Part shown: piece by piece, positions 1-9,504 of the stretch
How positions within the stretch are numbered: position 1 is the stretch's first letter
How the letters are laid out: each line of letters opens with the position of its first letter
Origin: Lacinutrix sp. Hel_I_90
GTDB taxonomy: Bacteria; Bacteroidota; Bacteroidia; Flavobacteriales; Flavobacteriaceae
Assembly (NCBI RefSeq): GCF_000934685.1
Contig: NZ_JYNQ01000001.1
Span: forward strand, 806,001-870,000
Reading direction: 5' to 3'
Length of the DNA stretch: 64,000 nt
Notes under the pieces: model-generated
Told to the model about the DNA's origin: nothing
Seen by the model: only the letters and a program-made list of their open reading frames with translations
Databases searched by the model: none
Program-made: the position numbers and the translations under genes

Positions 1-330
1 GTGGCGCATTACCACCATATCTACTTTCATAGATAAGATATTATTTACCGTATCTATTAAGGTTTCGCCTTTTTTAACTGATGACTGTCCTGCTGAAAAG
101 TTTATCACATCTGCAGACAAGCGTTTCTCTGCTAATTCGAAAGACAGTTTTGTTCGTGTGGAATTTTCGAAAAACAAATTAGCTATAGTAATGTCACGAA
201 GCGATGGCACCTTTTTAATTGGTCGGTTAATGACTTCTTTAAAATGATCTGCTGTTTCAAAAATAAGTTGAATGTCTTTTTCTTGAAGGTATTTTATTCC
301 TAATAAGTGATTGACACTTAATTCGCTCAT
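1..330 (-). CDS. pyrB: Aspartate carbamoyltransferase, N-terminal part (runs off the window)
   Basis: This is the first 110 residues of the enzyme that joins carbamoyl phosphate to aspartate in de novo pyrimidine synthesis, in the cytoplasm. The start is an ATG read leftwards from 330, giving MSELSVNHLLGIKYL. The motif FFENSTRTKLSFE at about residues 50-62 is the carbamoyl-phosphate loop (STRT) of the family. The segment SSVKKGETLIDTV near residue 85 also fits the family. The C-terminal half lies outside the window. pyrR lies 161 bp upstream on the same strand, so the two probably form a pyrimidine unit. Confidence 0.95.
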   Translation of the reverse strand, partial: MSELSVNHLLGIKYLQEKDIQLIFETADHFKEVINRPIKKVPSLRDITIANLFFENSTRTKLSFELAEKRLSADVINFSAGQSSVKKGETLIDTVNNILSMKVDMVVMRH

Positions 331-491
331 GGTTTTCTAGTCTTCTTTTGGCAGTCTTTAGTTGCCTGTTGCTATTCGTTTTATAAGCACTTTGACAAGC
401 TGTCCTTGCTACTCATTTTTTATTACAGTAATACGCAAGATAACAGCTTAAAGGTATTGATTATTTCTCTTTTCTTTCTTTAACCTGGCAT

Positions 492-1031
492 TTAGCTATT
501 AATTAAATACACAGCATCTTCACCTTCATTTTCTTTCCAATTTACTTTTACTTTTTCTTCATTTATAGCATCTACCTGTCTGCCGCGATAATTTGGCTGT
601 ATCGGTAAATGTCTACTAAATCTTCGATCTATGAGTGTCAACAATTCAATCTCATTAGGTCGTCCAAACGATTGAATGGCTGTTAATGCGGCACGAATGC
701 TTCTTCCTGTATATAAAACATCATCTATAAACACCACTTTTTTATCTTCAACAATAAAGTTTATCTCTGTAGTATTCGCTTCATGAATTTTATCGCCACG
801 GCGAAAATCGTCACGATAAAAGGTAATATCTAAATGACCTAGCTGTAAATTCTTAATGTTGTATTCCGTTTTAAGCATTTCGGCTAAACGATTAGCTAAA
901 TACTTACCTCTGGGCTGTAAACCTATTAAAACGGTGTTGGAAAAGTCTTTGTGATTTTCAATTAATTGGCAAGCCAAACGATGAAGAATGATATTGATGG
1001 CTGTGGCATTAAGTAACACTTTTTGACTCAT
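492..1031 (-). CDS. pyrR: Bifunctional pyrimidine regulator / uracil phosphoribosyltransferase PyrR
   Basis: The 179-residue product is a type I phosphoribosyltransferase fold. The PRPP-binding signature VVFIDDVLYTGRSIRAAL lies near residues 97-114, and LIGLQPRGKYLANRLAE is the usual N-terminal loop. PyrR proteins bind pyr mRNA in a UMP-dependent way and have weak UPRTase activity. RNA attenuation has mainly been shown in Firmicutes, so regulation here is inferred from the pyrB neighbour. I chose the ATG at 1031 (MSQKVLLNA); the longer frame to 1103 begins with a hydrophobic stretch not found in the family and overlaps the rpsA terminator. A box reading TACCTTTG on the minus strand (1057-1064) matches the Bacteroidota -7 element TAnnTTTG. 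Confidence 0.93.
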   Translation of the reverse strand: MSQKVLLNATAINIILHRLACQLIENHKDFSNTVLIGLQPRGKYLANRLAEMLKTEYNIKNLQLGHLDITFYRDDFRRGDKIHEANTTEINFIVEDKKVVFIDDVLYTGRSIRAALTAIQSFGRPNEIELLTLIDRRFSRHLPIQPNYRGRQVDAINEEKVKVNWKENEGEDAVYLINS

Positions 1032-1103
1032 ATACGCGGTAAGGGTATTTGAGAAACAAAGGTAATGCAAAATATTAGAAATTATCACATTTGTTAGAAA
1101 CAA

Positions 1104-1131
1104 AAAAGCCTCTCATTTCTGAGAGGCTTTT
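1104..1131 (-). terminator. Rho-independent terminator of rpsA
   Basis: An 11-bp perfect stem (AAAAGCCTCTC / GAGAGGCTTTT) with a 6-base loop is followed by a T run when read on the minus strand. It lies 23 bp past the rpsA stop and separates rpsA from pyrR. Confidence 0.9.
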
Positions 1132-1153
1132 CAATATTTAAAAATTTAAGGAA

Positions 1154-2995
1154 TTATTTTTTCCCGTCCATTTTATCTTTAAGCGCTTGTAAAGCATCAT
1201 TAGCATCACCTAAAGTTGGTTTTGCTTCGGCAGCTTGAGACGCTTGTTTTGCAACAGCGGCTTTTACATTTGCCATTTCTTCAGCTTTAAAGATTGCAGT
1301 ATGCGACGCAACTACTCTCTTAAACTCTTTATTAAATTCAATTATTTTGAATTCTGCAGAATCTCCTTTCTTCAACATCTTTCCGTCTTCTTTTTCAAGG
1401 TGACGAGAAGGTACGAATGCTACGATATCTTCATTAAATTCAATCGTTGCGCCTTTGTCTACAACCTCTGCAATTTCAGCAGTGTGCGTTGTATTTAAAG
1501 CGAACTCAGTTTCGTACTTATCCCAAGGATTCTCAGTTGTTTGTTTATGACCTAAAGATAATTTACGTCCTTCTACATCTAACTCAAGTACTACAACCTC
1601 TAAGTTATCACCAACGGCACAAAACTCAGAAGGATGCTTGATTTTCTTAGTCCAAGATAAATCTGAGATGTAAATTAAGCCATCAATACCTTCTTCTAAT
1701 TCAACAAAAACACCAAAGTTTGTGAAGTTACGTACAATACCTGTGTGCTTAGAACCTACAGGATATTTACTTGTAATATCTGTCCAAGGATCTGCAGATA
1801 ATTGCTTGATACCTAATGACATTTTACGATCTTCTCTATCTAGCGTTAAGATTTGTGCTTCGATTTCATCTCCAACTTTTACAAAATCATTAGCAGAGCG
1901 TAAATGCGTAGACCAAGACATTTCAGAAACGTGAACTAAACCTTCAACACCTTCTGCAACTTCAATAAATGCGCCATAATCTGCGATTACAACAACTTTA
2001 CCTTTTACTTTATCTCCTACAGCAACGTTTTCACCTAAGGCATCCCAAGGATGTTTAGATAATTGCTTAAGACCCAATTGGATTCTTGATTTGTTTTCAT
2101 CAAAATCAAGGATTACTACATTTAATTTCTGATCTAACTCAACAATCTCATTTGGATGGTTGATTCTTGACCAAGATAAATCTGTAATATGAACTAATCC
2201 GTCAACACCACCAAGATCGATGAATACACCGTAAGAAGTAATGTTTTTAACAATACCTTCTAATACTTGACCTTTTTCTAATTGACCAATAATTTCTTTC
2301 TTTTGCTCTTCAATATCAGCTTCAATTAAAGCTTTATGAGAAACTACTACGTTTTTAAATTCGTGGTTAATTTTTACCACTTTAAATTCCATAGTTTTGT
2401 TTACGTATACATCGTAATCTCTAATTGGCTTAACGTCAATTTGAGAACCTGGTAAGAATGCTTCGATACCGAAAACATCTACAATCATCCCCCCTTTTGT
2501 TCTACATTTAACGAAACCATTTACGATTTCACCTGTATCGTGTGCATTATTAACACGATCCCAAGCCTTGATAACACGTGCTTTACGGTGAGATAATACT
2601 AATTGACCTGTTGCATCTTCACGCACATCAATTAACACCTCAACTTTGTCTCCTACTTTTAAATCTGGATTGTAACGAAACTCGTTTAAAGAAATAACAC
2701 CTTCAGATTTTGCGTTGATGTCAATAATAACATCACGATCTGACATGTGTACTACTTCTCCTTCTACAACTTCGTCATCTAAAGTATCTACAAAGTTCTC
2801 AGAGACTAGCTTTTCAAATTCTTTTAATTGAGAATCTTCAACCTCATCAATACCTTCTTGGTAATTGTGCCAGTTAAATTCTTCTAAGAATTTTTCAGGA
2901 TTTGCTTGCGCTTCAGAAACTACTGGAGCCTCTTTTGTTTTTGCTGTTGTTGCTTCTGTAGCTTCAACTTCTGCTTTTTTTGCTTTTTCAGCCAT
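1154..2995 (-). CDS. rpsA: 30S ribosomal protein S1
   Basis: The 613-residue protein binds mRNA on the small ribosomal subunit. It shows the full run of S1 (OB-fold) repeats from about residue 75 to 570. The conserved cores are visible as GIVKNITSYGVFIDLGG, GKVVVIADYGAFIEVAEG and GIVRNFTNFGVFVELEEG, each followed by a DLSWS or EMSWS segment. A charged Ala/Glu/Lys-rich N-terminal tail (about 40 residues) and a C-terminal AKQASQAAEAK tail are typical of Bacteroidota S1. As Bacteroidota mRNAs mostly lack Shine-Dalgarno sequences, S1 is expected to matter strongly for initiation. A terminator follows. The gene has a roughly 170-base leader. Confidence 0.98.
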   Translation of the reverse strand: MAEKAKKAEVEATEATTAKTKEAPVVSEAQANPEKFLEEFNWHNYQEGIDEVEDSQLKEFEKLVSENFVDTLDDEVVEGEVVHMSDRDVIIDINAKSEGVISLNEFRYNPDLKVGDKVEVLIDVREDATGQLVLSHRKARVIKAWDRVNNAHDTGEIVNGFVKCRTKGGMIVDVFGIEAFLPGSQIDVKPIRDYDVYVNKTMEFKVVKINHEFKNVVVSHKALIEADIEEQKKEIIGQLEKGQVLEGIVKNITSYGVFIDLGGVDGLVHITDLSWSRINHPNEIVELDQKLNVVILDFDENKSRIQLGLKQLSKHPWDALGENVAVGDKVKGKVVVIADYGAFIEVAEGVEGLVHVSEMSWSTHLRSANDFVKVGDEIEAQILTLDREDRKMSLGIKQLSADPWTDITSKYPVGSKHTGIVRNFTNFGVFVELEEGIDGLIYISDLSWTKKIKHPSEFCAVGDNLEVVVLELDVEGRKLSLGHKQTTENPWDKYETEFALNTTHTAEIAEVVDKGATIEFNEDIVAFVPSRHLEKEDGKMLKKGDSAEFKIIEFNKEFKRVVASHTAIFKAEEMANVKAAVAKQASQAAEAKPTLGDANDALQALKDKMDGKK

Positions 2996-3390
2996 TTAAA
3001 TAATTCTAGCAATGCCGTTTGAGATTTCCACTTTATGGAAACAGTAACACATTACGTTTTGTATTCTGTATGTTTTAAGGAAGTGATAACGACAACATCA
3101 CAGAAGTGTTAGATTTTGATTTGTTTTAACCCTTTTTATCTTCCTACTATTCGCTAAAAAGGAGTGCAAAAATACTACTTTTTAACTATATTCCCTAATT
3201 TGATATAAAAAACTTATACTTCTGATAAACAATACTATTAGCGCCTTATCTAAATGGTTTATAGCGATATTAACTAACCGTTTATCTAATCTGTAATCGA
3301 ATCATTATAAAATTGGAATATCAAAATCGTGAACTTGTTTAGTTAATGATTATCTTTAAGCTCTAGGTTAAAAATTAAAATAATAGTAAT
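2996..3390. promoter_or_regulatory. rpsA leader and divergent promoter region
   Basis: This 395-bp gap separates rpsA from the divergent BON-LysM gene. On the minus strand TATTTTTG at 3167-3174 matches the -7 box TAnnTTTG, which would give rpsA a leader of about 165 bases. No good -33 TTTG is seen, so the promoter call is weak. The leader holds a small hairpin, GTTTCCATAAAGTGGAAA, near 3025-3042, just upstream of the coding region. No gene is seen. Confidence 0.4.
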
Positions 3391-3768
3391 ATGATTAAAG
3401 CTAAATACCAATCTGTACTCGAATTAGGAGAGAAATTAAACATTAAAAACGGAGACGTTTCTGAAGCTAATGGTGTGTTAACCATAAAAGGAACTGCTGC
3501 AAACCAATATGAAAAAAATTTACTTTGGGACAAGATAAAAGCTATTGGCGGAGACAAACCTAGTGATATCGTTGCCGATATTAAGGTTGCTGATACCAGT
3601 GTTTTTGCAAGGCATACCGTAAAAAGCGGCGACACTTTAGGTGCTATTGCAAAGCAATATTATGGTAGTGCTGGAAAATACAATGAAATTTTTAAGGCGA
3701 ATACAGACATTTTAAAAAACCCAGATGTTATTCATCCAGATCAAGAATTAATAATCCCGAATTTGTAG
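3391..3768 (+). CDS. BON and LysM domain protein (Kbp/YgaU-like)
   Basis: The 125-residue protein has an N-terminal BON-like segment (residues about 10-65, including ANGVLTIKGTAANQYEKNLLWDKI) and a C-terminal LysM domain (residues about 72-124, HTVKSGDTLGAIAKQYYG to DQELIIPNL). The pair matches the potassium-binding protein Kbp (YgaU) of E. coli, which is cytoplasmic and about 149 residues long; this copy is shorter at the N-terminus. There is no signal peptide, which agrees with a cytoplasmic role. The gene stands alone, divergent from rpsA, with a terminator 22 bp after its stop. Potassium binding is inferred from the family, not seen. Confidence 0.85.
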   Translation: MIKAKYQSVLELGEKLNIKNGDVSEANGVLTIKGTAANQYEKNLLWDKIKAIGGDKPSDIVADIKVADTSVFARHTVKSGDTLGAIAKQYYGSAGKYNEIFKANTDILKNPDVIHPDQELIIPNL

Positions 3769-3790
3769 GGATAAATTGCGAAATTCTGTG

Positions 3791-3826
3791 AAAGCGAGTG
3801 GACTTGTGGTTGGCTCGCTTTTTTTT
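3791..3826 (+). terminator. Rho-independent terminator
   Basis: An 8-bp stem (AAAGCGAG / CTCGCTTT) is followed by a run of T. It lies just after the BON-LysM gene. Confidence 0.85.
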
Positions 3827-3839
3827 GTTGCTAAAAATG

Positions 3840-3965
3840 AAATCGTCATGGCGAGCATAGCGGATCAATCTCATGACTATCAAGTGAATTAAACAGATTA
3901 CCATGAGACTCCTATTTGTGGTTTCTAGTAAGGACGAATAATTTTCTAGGCTAGAAACTGAGGCC
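3840..3965. repeat. Intergenic palindromic repeat remnant
   Basis: The stretch begins CGTCATGGCGAGCATAGCGG and contains two short inverted pairs: CTCATG...CATGAG, and GTTTCTAG...CTAGAAAC near 3930-3958. The opening resembles the dispersed 'CGTCATTGCGAGC' intergenic repeats I know from flavobacterial genomes. It lies between the BON-LysM terminator and the end of cmk. I see no second copy in this window. Confidence 0.45.
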
Positions 3966-3971
3966 TGAACA

Positions 3972-4667
3972 CTATTCCAAATCCTCAAACGTCTTTTCTA
4001 CTAATTGTAATATTTTTTCAAATTGTACTTCAGGAGTTAAATCGGAATTATCAATCGCGATAGCATCATCGGCCTGAACTAATGGTGAATCTGCTCTGTG
4101 CGAATCGATATAATCGCGCTCTTGGATGTTTTTTAAAACATCTTCATAGTTTACCGCATCGCCTCTTTCTGTCAACTCATCATAACGTCTTTTAGCACGC
4201 TTTTCTGCAGAGGCGGTCATAAAGATTTTTAATTCTGCATTTGGAAAGACGACCGTCCCAATATCACGACCATCCATAACCACACCTTTGTCTTTACCCA
4301 TTTGTTGTTGCTGTTTTACCAACTGGTAACGCACTTCTGGAATGGCTGCTACTTTACTCACATAATTAGACACTTCTAATGTTCTAATTTGTTTTTCTAC
4401 GTTTTCACCGTTTAAATACACTTCTGCAAAACCCAAAGTAGCATTAAACTTAAAACTTATGTGTACTTCTCCTAATTTTCCAACTAATCCATTAACATCA
4501 AAATGCGCGTTGTCTATAAACCCGTGTTGCATGGTAAACAAAGTCACCGCACGATACATGGCACCAGTATCTACATAAATATACCCTAACTGTTTTGCGA
4601 GTTGCTTGGCTACTGTACTTTTTCCTGTTGACGAAAACCCGTCTATGGCTATGGTTATTTTTTGCAT
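3972..4667 (-). CDS. cmk: Cytidylate kinase
   Basis: The 231-residue enzyme phosphorylates CMP and dCMP with ATP. The P-loop GFSSTGKSTVAKQL is at residues 9-22, the conserved YVDTGAMYRAVTLF follows, and VMDGRDIGTVVFPNAELKIF carries the usual nucleotide-binding core. The length fits the family. The neighbouring porQ on the same strand is a common pairing in Bacteroidota. A minus-strand TAACTTTG box (4684-4691), 16 bp upstream of the start, matches the -7 consensus. Confidence 0.96.
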   Translation of the reverse strand: MQKITIAIDGFSSTGKSTVAKQLAKQLGYIYVDTGAMYRAVTLFTMQHGFIDNAHFDVNGLVGKLGEVHISFKFNATLGFAEVYLNGENVEKQIRTLEVSNYVSKVAAIPEVRYQLVKQQQQMGKDKGVVMDGRDIGTVVFPNAELKIFMTASAEKRAKRRYDELTERGDAVNYEDVLKNIQERDYIDSHRADSPLVQADDAIAIDNSDLTPEVQFEKILQLVEKTFEDLE

Positions 4668-5069
4668 GCTGTAATTTATGGTGCAAAGTTAATTATAATA
4701 TCTAAAAGTTTTTGTTCTTCCTCTCCATAACATGCTGTTTCAGTTATTCTTTTTAAAGTTATCCAGACCACCATAGTGATAAAGCCTATATTTACAAGAC
4801 TTTGCTATATACCCCCAGTAAAAGCGACACATTTCTTACCACTTAATTCGGTTAAAGCAATATGCTGAGACATATCATTCATTACTATTTCATATGTTGG
4901 TTTTGATTCATTCTCCTCTTGAATAAAGAATATGTTCAAACTAAAACTAAATAGAAACGCCACTAAACATTTCAACTTTACATTAGTTATAAAATTCAAA
5001 AATACTACTGTTAAGATAAAAAAGAAAAGTATGAATGAATGATATGTCTCAGCAAATGACTGAGTAACC
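4668..5069. other. Gene-poor gap holding a 21-bp inverted repeat
   Basis: The 402-bp gap between cmk and porQ contains two perfect inverted copies of a 21-bp sequence, at 4863-4883 (starting TGCTGAGACATATC) and 5034-5054. A 64-codon minus-strand reading frame (4805-4999) starts MNFITNVKLK and has a hydrophobic N-terminus, but it runs through one repeat arm and resembles nothing I know, so I do not call it a gene. Confidence 0.5.
4863..5054. repeat. Perfect 21-bp inverted repeat with 150-bp spacer
   Basis: The left arm is 4863-4883 and the right arm 5034-5054; they are exact reverse complements. The spacer contains no recognisable transposase. The arms could be the ends of a small non-autonomous element or the trace of a local inversion. 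Confidence 0.7.
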
Positions 5070-6089
5070 CTACCTCAAATCCACCTGAACACCAAAGAAG
5101 TTAGCGTTTGCTGCAGCGGTGTATTTAGCATGCGTATAACTAAAACGCATTTTATTGAGTTTTACAGAAAACCCTACTGAGAGGCCAGAAAAATTACGTT
5201 GGTCTACAATACGCAACTCTTCAGCGCGTCTAAAATTATAACCTAAACGAATATTAAACCCTTTTTCAGGAAAGAGCTCCGCACCTAAAATAGTATGCCG
5301 CACCACATTGGCTAAAAACCCCACTTTTTCTTGGGTTTGATTGCCTTCTAAATCGGTTGTTGTGCGTGCCGGATTAGGATTCCCTATCGGCCATTGTTGT
5401 AAATTTTCTAAAGTTATATGCCAGCGTAAGGGAACATTCTCCAACGTTTGAGACAGACCTATATCTATTTCAAGCGGTAAGGATTCTTGTCGTCCTGCAT
5501 ACGTCGTGATTTGTGTTCCCAAATTTCTTACCACAAGTGTCCCTTGAAAATCCAGAGCTTCATTACTATATAGCAGAGCCAAATCTGTAGCAACGCCAAA
5601 GGAATTATACTGCTCTAAAGACGAATTAATGAGTTTTAAATTAGCGCCGGCATAGAAATCGGAATATCCAATTTGTGCCGCATAACCAAAAGATAGCGCC
5701 ACTTCACCTCCAGAAAAATTGCTGGTCGCCACGCCATTCTCATCATAACCCGCAAAATCGCCATAATTAATATAAGTCACTCCTGTGTGAAAGGTTTGAT
5801 TACGACGGTCTAAGGTATAGGCATAGGCTGCTGTTCCGTAGGAGATCCCTGCTAAATAACTGGTGTAATTTAATGCGAATTGGTTATCCATAGCCACATT
5901 AATAGTCGCGGGATTATACAGCCCTTGTGTGACGTCCCAATCAACATTGGTTAACACCTTTCCTCCCAATGCGGCTTGCCTTGGAGAAGATACTAAGTTG
6001 AGAAATTGGTAAGTAGACTGTCCTCCTAACTGCGCAAAGCAATAGGCACTAAAAAACAAACAACAGAATGGGACAATTTTTTTTAGCAT
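5070..6089 (-). CDS. porQ: Type IX secretion system protein PorQ
   Basis: The 339-residue protein starts with a signal peptide (MLKKIVPFCCLFFSAYCFAQ) followed by LGGQSTYQFLNLVSSPRQAALGG, the hallmark opening of PorQ/UPF0164-like outer-membrane beta-barrels. The rest alternates Gly and aromatic residues as beta strands and ends FFGVQVDLR. PorQ is an outer-membrane component needed for type IX secretion in gliding and pathogenic Bacteroidota. It lies upstream of cmk on the same strand, separated by the inverted-repeat gap. TACTTTTG at 6097-6104 (minus) fits a -7 box directly before the start. Confidence 0.92.
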   Translation of the reverse strand: MLKKIVPFCCLFFSAYCFAQLGGQSTYQFLNLVSSPRQAALGGKVLTNVDWDVTQGLYNPATINVAMDNQFALNYTSYLAGISYGTAAYAYTLDRRNQTFHTGVTYINYGDFAGYDENGVATSNFSGGEVALSFGYAAQIGYSDFYAGANLKLINSSLEQYNSFGVATDLALLYSNEALDFQGTLVVRNLGTQITTYAGRQESLPLEIDIGLSQTLENVPLRWHITLENLQQWPIGNPNPARTTTDLEGNQTQEKVGFLANVVRHTILGAELFPEKGFNIRLGYNFRRAEELRIVDQRNFSGLSVGFSVKLNKMRFSYTHAKYTAAANANFFGVQVDLR

Positions 6090-6168
6090 AAAGTTGCAAA
6101 AGTAACTAAATCTATCTTAAAACGTAGATCTGCCTTTTTTATTTTTATAACGACCCTTTTAAGCCTTG

Positions 6169-6675
6169 CTATTTCAGTTTTAACACCTGTCCAATATGAA
6201 TAGCATCTGATTCCAAGTTGTTTAAGGTTTTCAATTCTGAAACCGATATATTATTGCGTTTTGCAATGCTATAGAGGGTATCCTCTTTGTTTACAGTACA
6301 GGTTTTATTATCACTTATAAGCGCCTTTTGAGAGTAGCCAATTTTTAACTGCTGACCAAGCTTTAAATTATTGTCCGTAATATTATTTAGAGACTTTAAT
6401 TGTGCGATACTAATACCATAAAAAGTGGAAATAGAATAAAACGTATCGCCTTTGACAACAGTATGTAAATTACCTTTCACTAATTTGGTGTTAGCCACTG
6501 ACTTTGTTTTTTCAACTGGCCTCGTAACTGGCACTTTATCTGTAAATGTAAATTTTCCTGTTTTAGTATTTAGTTTTGCAGGTCTGTCATCTATAGTAAC
6601 CTCCATGCTATCGGTATTTTGAGCATTGCTACACCACAGCGTTAAACTAAATAGTAAGACATAAAGGTATTTCAT
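6169..6675 (-). CDS. LysM-repeat secreted protein
   Basis: The 168-residue protein has a signal peptide (MKYLYVLLFSLTLWCSNAQ) and two LysM domains. They lie at about residues 71-115 (HTVVKGDTFYSISTFYGIS to LGQQLKIGY) and 124-168 (CTVNKEDTLYSIAKRNNIS to IGQVLKLK). LysM domains bind peptidoglycan, so a periplasmic or envelope role is expected. There is no catalytic domain. The gene starts only 2 bp after the lon stop, so the two are almost certainly cotranscribed. Confidence 0.85.
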   Translation of the reverse strand: MKYLYVLLFSLTLWCSNAQNTDSMEVTIDDRPAKLNTKTGKFTFTDKVPVTRPVEKTKSVANTKLVKGNLHTVVKGDTFYSISTFYGISIAQLKSLNNITDNNLKLGQQLKIGYSQKALISDNKTCTVNKEDTLYSIAKRNNISVSELKTLNNLESDAIHIGQVLKLK

Positions 6676-6677
6676 TA

Positions 6678-9125
6678 TTATAGTTTTTTAGCGTTTTGCA
6701 CTTTTTTGTCTGTTACCGCAAACTTGATCACATCTTTCATATCACTAACATAGTGAAAAGTTAATCCTTTTAAGTATTCTGGTTTAATCTCTTCTATATC
6801 TCGACGGTTGTCTTCACAAAGTAAAATCTCTTTAATTTTGGCGCGTTTCGCCGCTAAAATTTTCTCTTTAATACCACCTACAGGCAAGACTTTTCCACGA
6901 AGCGTAATTTCTCCTGTCATCGCAATACTTTTCTTTATTTTTTTCTGAGTAAATAAAGAGACTAAAGAGGTTAACATGGTGACTCCTGCACTTGGTCCAT
7001 CTTTTGGTGTTGCGCCTTCTGGCACATGAATATGAACATTATAATTATCGAAAACCTTAGGATCAATACCAAACTCCTCTGCATTCGATTTTATGTATTC
7101 CATAGCAATAGTAGAAGATTCTTTCATGACTTTACCTAAGTTACCGGTAATGGTTAAATTACCTTTCCCTTTAGTAAGAATGGATTCTATAAATAAAATA
7201 TCACCACCTACTCGTGTCCAAGCTAAGCCTGTAACGACACCTGCAACATTATTATTTTCATATTTATCCCGTTCTAATCTTGGTCTTCCCAAAATTTCTA
7301 TAACGTCTTTATTACTCACTTTAATGTTGTATTCTTCTTCCATTGCAATATTCATTGCGGCATAACGCACGACTTTAGCAATTTGTTTTTCTAGACTACG
7401 CACACCAGACTCTCGCGTATAGCCTTCCACTATTTTTTCAATTTGTGGTTTGCCTAATTTTAAATGCTTGTCTTCTAATCCGTGTTCTCTTAATTGCTTT
7501 GGTAATAGGTGTTGTTTCCCAATCTCTACTTTCTCTTCAATGGTGTATCCTGTAACATTAATAATTTCCATTCTATCTAGTAACGCTGGCTGAATGGTGT
7601 TTAAGCTATTAGTTGTTGCAATAAACATGACTTTAGACAAATCGTAGCCCATTTCTAAGAAATTATCATGGAATTCACTGTTTTGCTCAGGGTCTAAAAC
7701 CTCTAACAGGGCCGAAGACGGATCCCCTTGATGAGAATTAGATAATTTATCAATCTCATCTAAAACAAAAACAGGGTTTGAGGTTCCTGCCTTTTTCAAG
7801 CTTTGAATAATTCTTCCTGGCATGGCGCCTATATAGGTTTTACGGTGACCGCGAATTTCAGCCTCGTCACGCAAACCACCTAAAGACATACGCACATACT
7901 CTCTCCCTAAGGCTTCAGCTATTGATTTACCCAAAGAGGTTTTACCAACACCCGGAGGGCCATGTAGACAAAGGATTGGCGATTTCATGTCATTACGCAA
8001 TTTTAAGACTGCTAAATGCTCAATAATACGCTTTTTCACATCATCTAAACCATAATGATCCTTATCAAGAATCCTCTTTGCTCTTTTTAAATCGAACTTA
8101 TCCTTACTGAATTGATTCCAAGGCAAATCTAAAAACAAATCCAAGTAATTACGTTGAATAGAATATTCTGCAACCTGTGGATTCATACGTTGCATTTTTG
8201 CTAATTCCTTTTTAAAATGTTCAGCAACTTTATCGTCCCACTTTTTGGTTTTTGCACGCGTTTTCATTTCCTCTAATTCCTCTGCATTACCATTACCTAA
8301 TTCTTCTTGAATGGTTTTAAGCTGCTGATTTAAAAAGTATTCACGTTGTTGCTGGTTCATATCTGTTTGAACCTTACTTTGAATATCATTTTTGAGCTCC
8401 AGTTTTTGAAGCTCCATATTCATATATTTTAGAGTTTGAAGTGCTCTTTGTTTTAAATCATTGGTTTCTAATAATTTCTGTTTTTCGGCAACAGGTAAAT
8501 TCATATTAGAAGATACAAAATTGATTAAAAACGAATCACTTTCGATATTCTTAATGGCAAAAGAAGCTTCACTAGGAATGTTAGGCGAATCTTTGATTAT
8601 TTGAAGCGCTAAATCTTTAATAGAATCAATAATAGCACTAAATTCTTTATTCTTTTTTGCTGGTCTGGCTTCTGCTACTTCGCGTACTGTAGCGTTCATG
8701 TATGGCGTTTCGGTAATAACTTCTGCAACACTAAAACGTTTCTTACCTTGAATAATAACCGTTGTATTACCGTCAGGCATTTTAAGCACCTTTAAAATAC
8801 GGGCAACAGTACCAATAGTATTAATATCTCCTGCCTTTGGGTCTTCTATAGACTCATCCTTCTGAGAGACAACACCTATAACCTTAGAACCATTATTCGC
8901 ATCGTTAATTAATTTGATCGATTTATCTCGCCCGGCAGTAATTGGAATTACCACACCTGGAAACAACACGGTATTTCTTAAAGACAATATGGGTAAGGTC
9001 TCAGGTAATTCTTCCTTGTTTATTTCCTCTTCATCTTCTGGCGTCATTAAGGGGATTAATTCTGAATTTTCATCAAAATCCTGTAATGACAAACTGTCTA
9101 GACTAATTAAATTAGATTTCTTCAT
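6678..9125 (-). CDS. lon: ATP-dependent protease Lon
   Basis: The 815-residue cytoplasmic quality-control protease is complete. The N-terminal substrate-recognition (LAN) domain starts near residue 43 ([14 protein letters not shown]). The AAA+ module has Walker [14 protein letters not shown] near residue 390 and Walker [10 protein letters not shown]. The C-terminal protease domain carries the catalytic Ser in [12 protein letters not shown] and the partner Lys in [15 protein letters not shown]. The length is normal for Bacteroidota Lon. The LysM gene follows immediately. Confidence 0.98.
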   Translation of the reverse strand: MKKSNLISLDSLSLQDFDENSELIPLMTPEDEEEINKEELPETLPILSLRNTVLFPGVVIPITAGRDKSIKLINDANNGSKVIGVVSQKDESIEDPKAGDINTIGTVARILKVLKMPDGNTTVIIQGKKRFSVAEVITETPYMNATVREVAEARPAKKNKEFSAIIDSIKDLALQIIKDSPNIPSEASFAIKNIESDSFLINFVSSNMNLPVAEKQKLLETNDLKQRALQTLKYMNMELQKLELKNDIQSKVQTDMNQQQREYFLNQQLKTIQEELGNGNAEELEEMKTRAKTKKWDDKVAEHFKKELAKMQRMNPQVAEYSIQRNYLDLFLDLPWNQFSKDKFDLKRAKRILDKDHYGLDDVKKRIIEHLAVLKLRNDMKSPILCLHGPPGVGKTSLGKSIAEALGREYVRMSLGGLRDEAEIRGHRKTYIGAMPGRIIQSLKKAGTSNPVFVLDEIDKLSNSHQGDPSSALLEVLDPEQNSEFHDNFLEMGYDLSKVMFIATTNSLNTIQPALLDRMEIINVTGYTIEEKVEIGKQHLLPKQLREHGLEDKHLKLGKPQIEKIVEGYTRESGVRSLEKQIAKVVRYAAMNIAMEEEYNIKVSNKDVIEILGRPRLERDKYENNNVAGVVTGLAWTRVGGDILFIESILTKGKGNLTITGNLGKVMKESSTIAMEYIKSNAEEFGIDPKVFDNYNVHIHVPEGATPKDGPSAGVTMLTSLVSLFTQKKIKKSIAMTGEITLRGKVLPVGGIKEKILAAKRAKIKEILLCEDNRRDIEEIKPEYLKGLTFHYVSDMKDVIKFAVTDKKVQNAKKL

Positions 9126-9504
9126 ATATATTATTACGTCATTATGTCATTTATTTTAAATGTGCATAAAGACTATTTAGTAAAATTAAACTGTTTTTAT
9201 TTCGAAAACCATTGATTTACAAAACCTTATCAACAATTAAGCTGTTTTCGTTATTAGTAAAAGTTCAATTAATATGCCAAGCTGTATTGTTAAAAGGAAA
9301 AGTTAAAAGTAGAAATATTTCTCATGTAGCCGTAATTGTGTGTTGTTTTTAGAATTTGGCTACTAATTAAAATAATGGCTTCAAATGCTTATGCCCCCTT
9401 TTTTACTTTTAACAAGTAGCTTTAAACTTAAATTTTTAAAAAAAATTTCATAAAACTGTAACAAATCAATTGAAGCTATATCTTTATAATAGAAATTAAT
9501 TTTT
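9126..9504. other. Divergent intergenic region between lon and the sigma factor
   Basis: This 379-bp AT-rich stretch separates two divergent genes. I see no RNA gene and no strong hairpin. TATCTTTA just before the sigma-factor start is one base off the -7 box TAnnTTTG. Confidence 0.4.

Noticed and set aside
1235-1934. Plus-strand reading frames opposite rpsA
   Set aside because: They are antisense shadows of a highly conserved gene with strong codon bias.
4805-4999. 64-codon minus-strand gene with hydrophobic N-terminus
   Set aside because: It runs through one arm of the inverted repeat, has no recognisable domain, and ends within a region without other coding signs.
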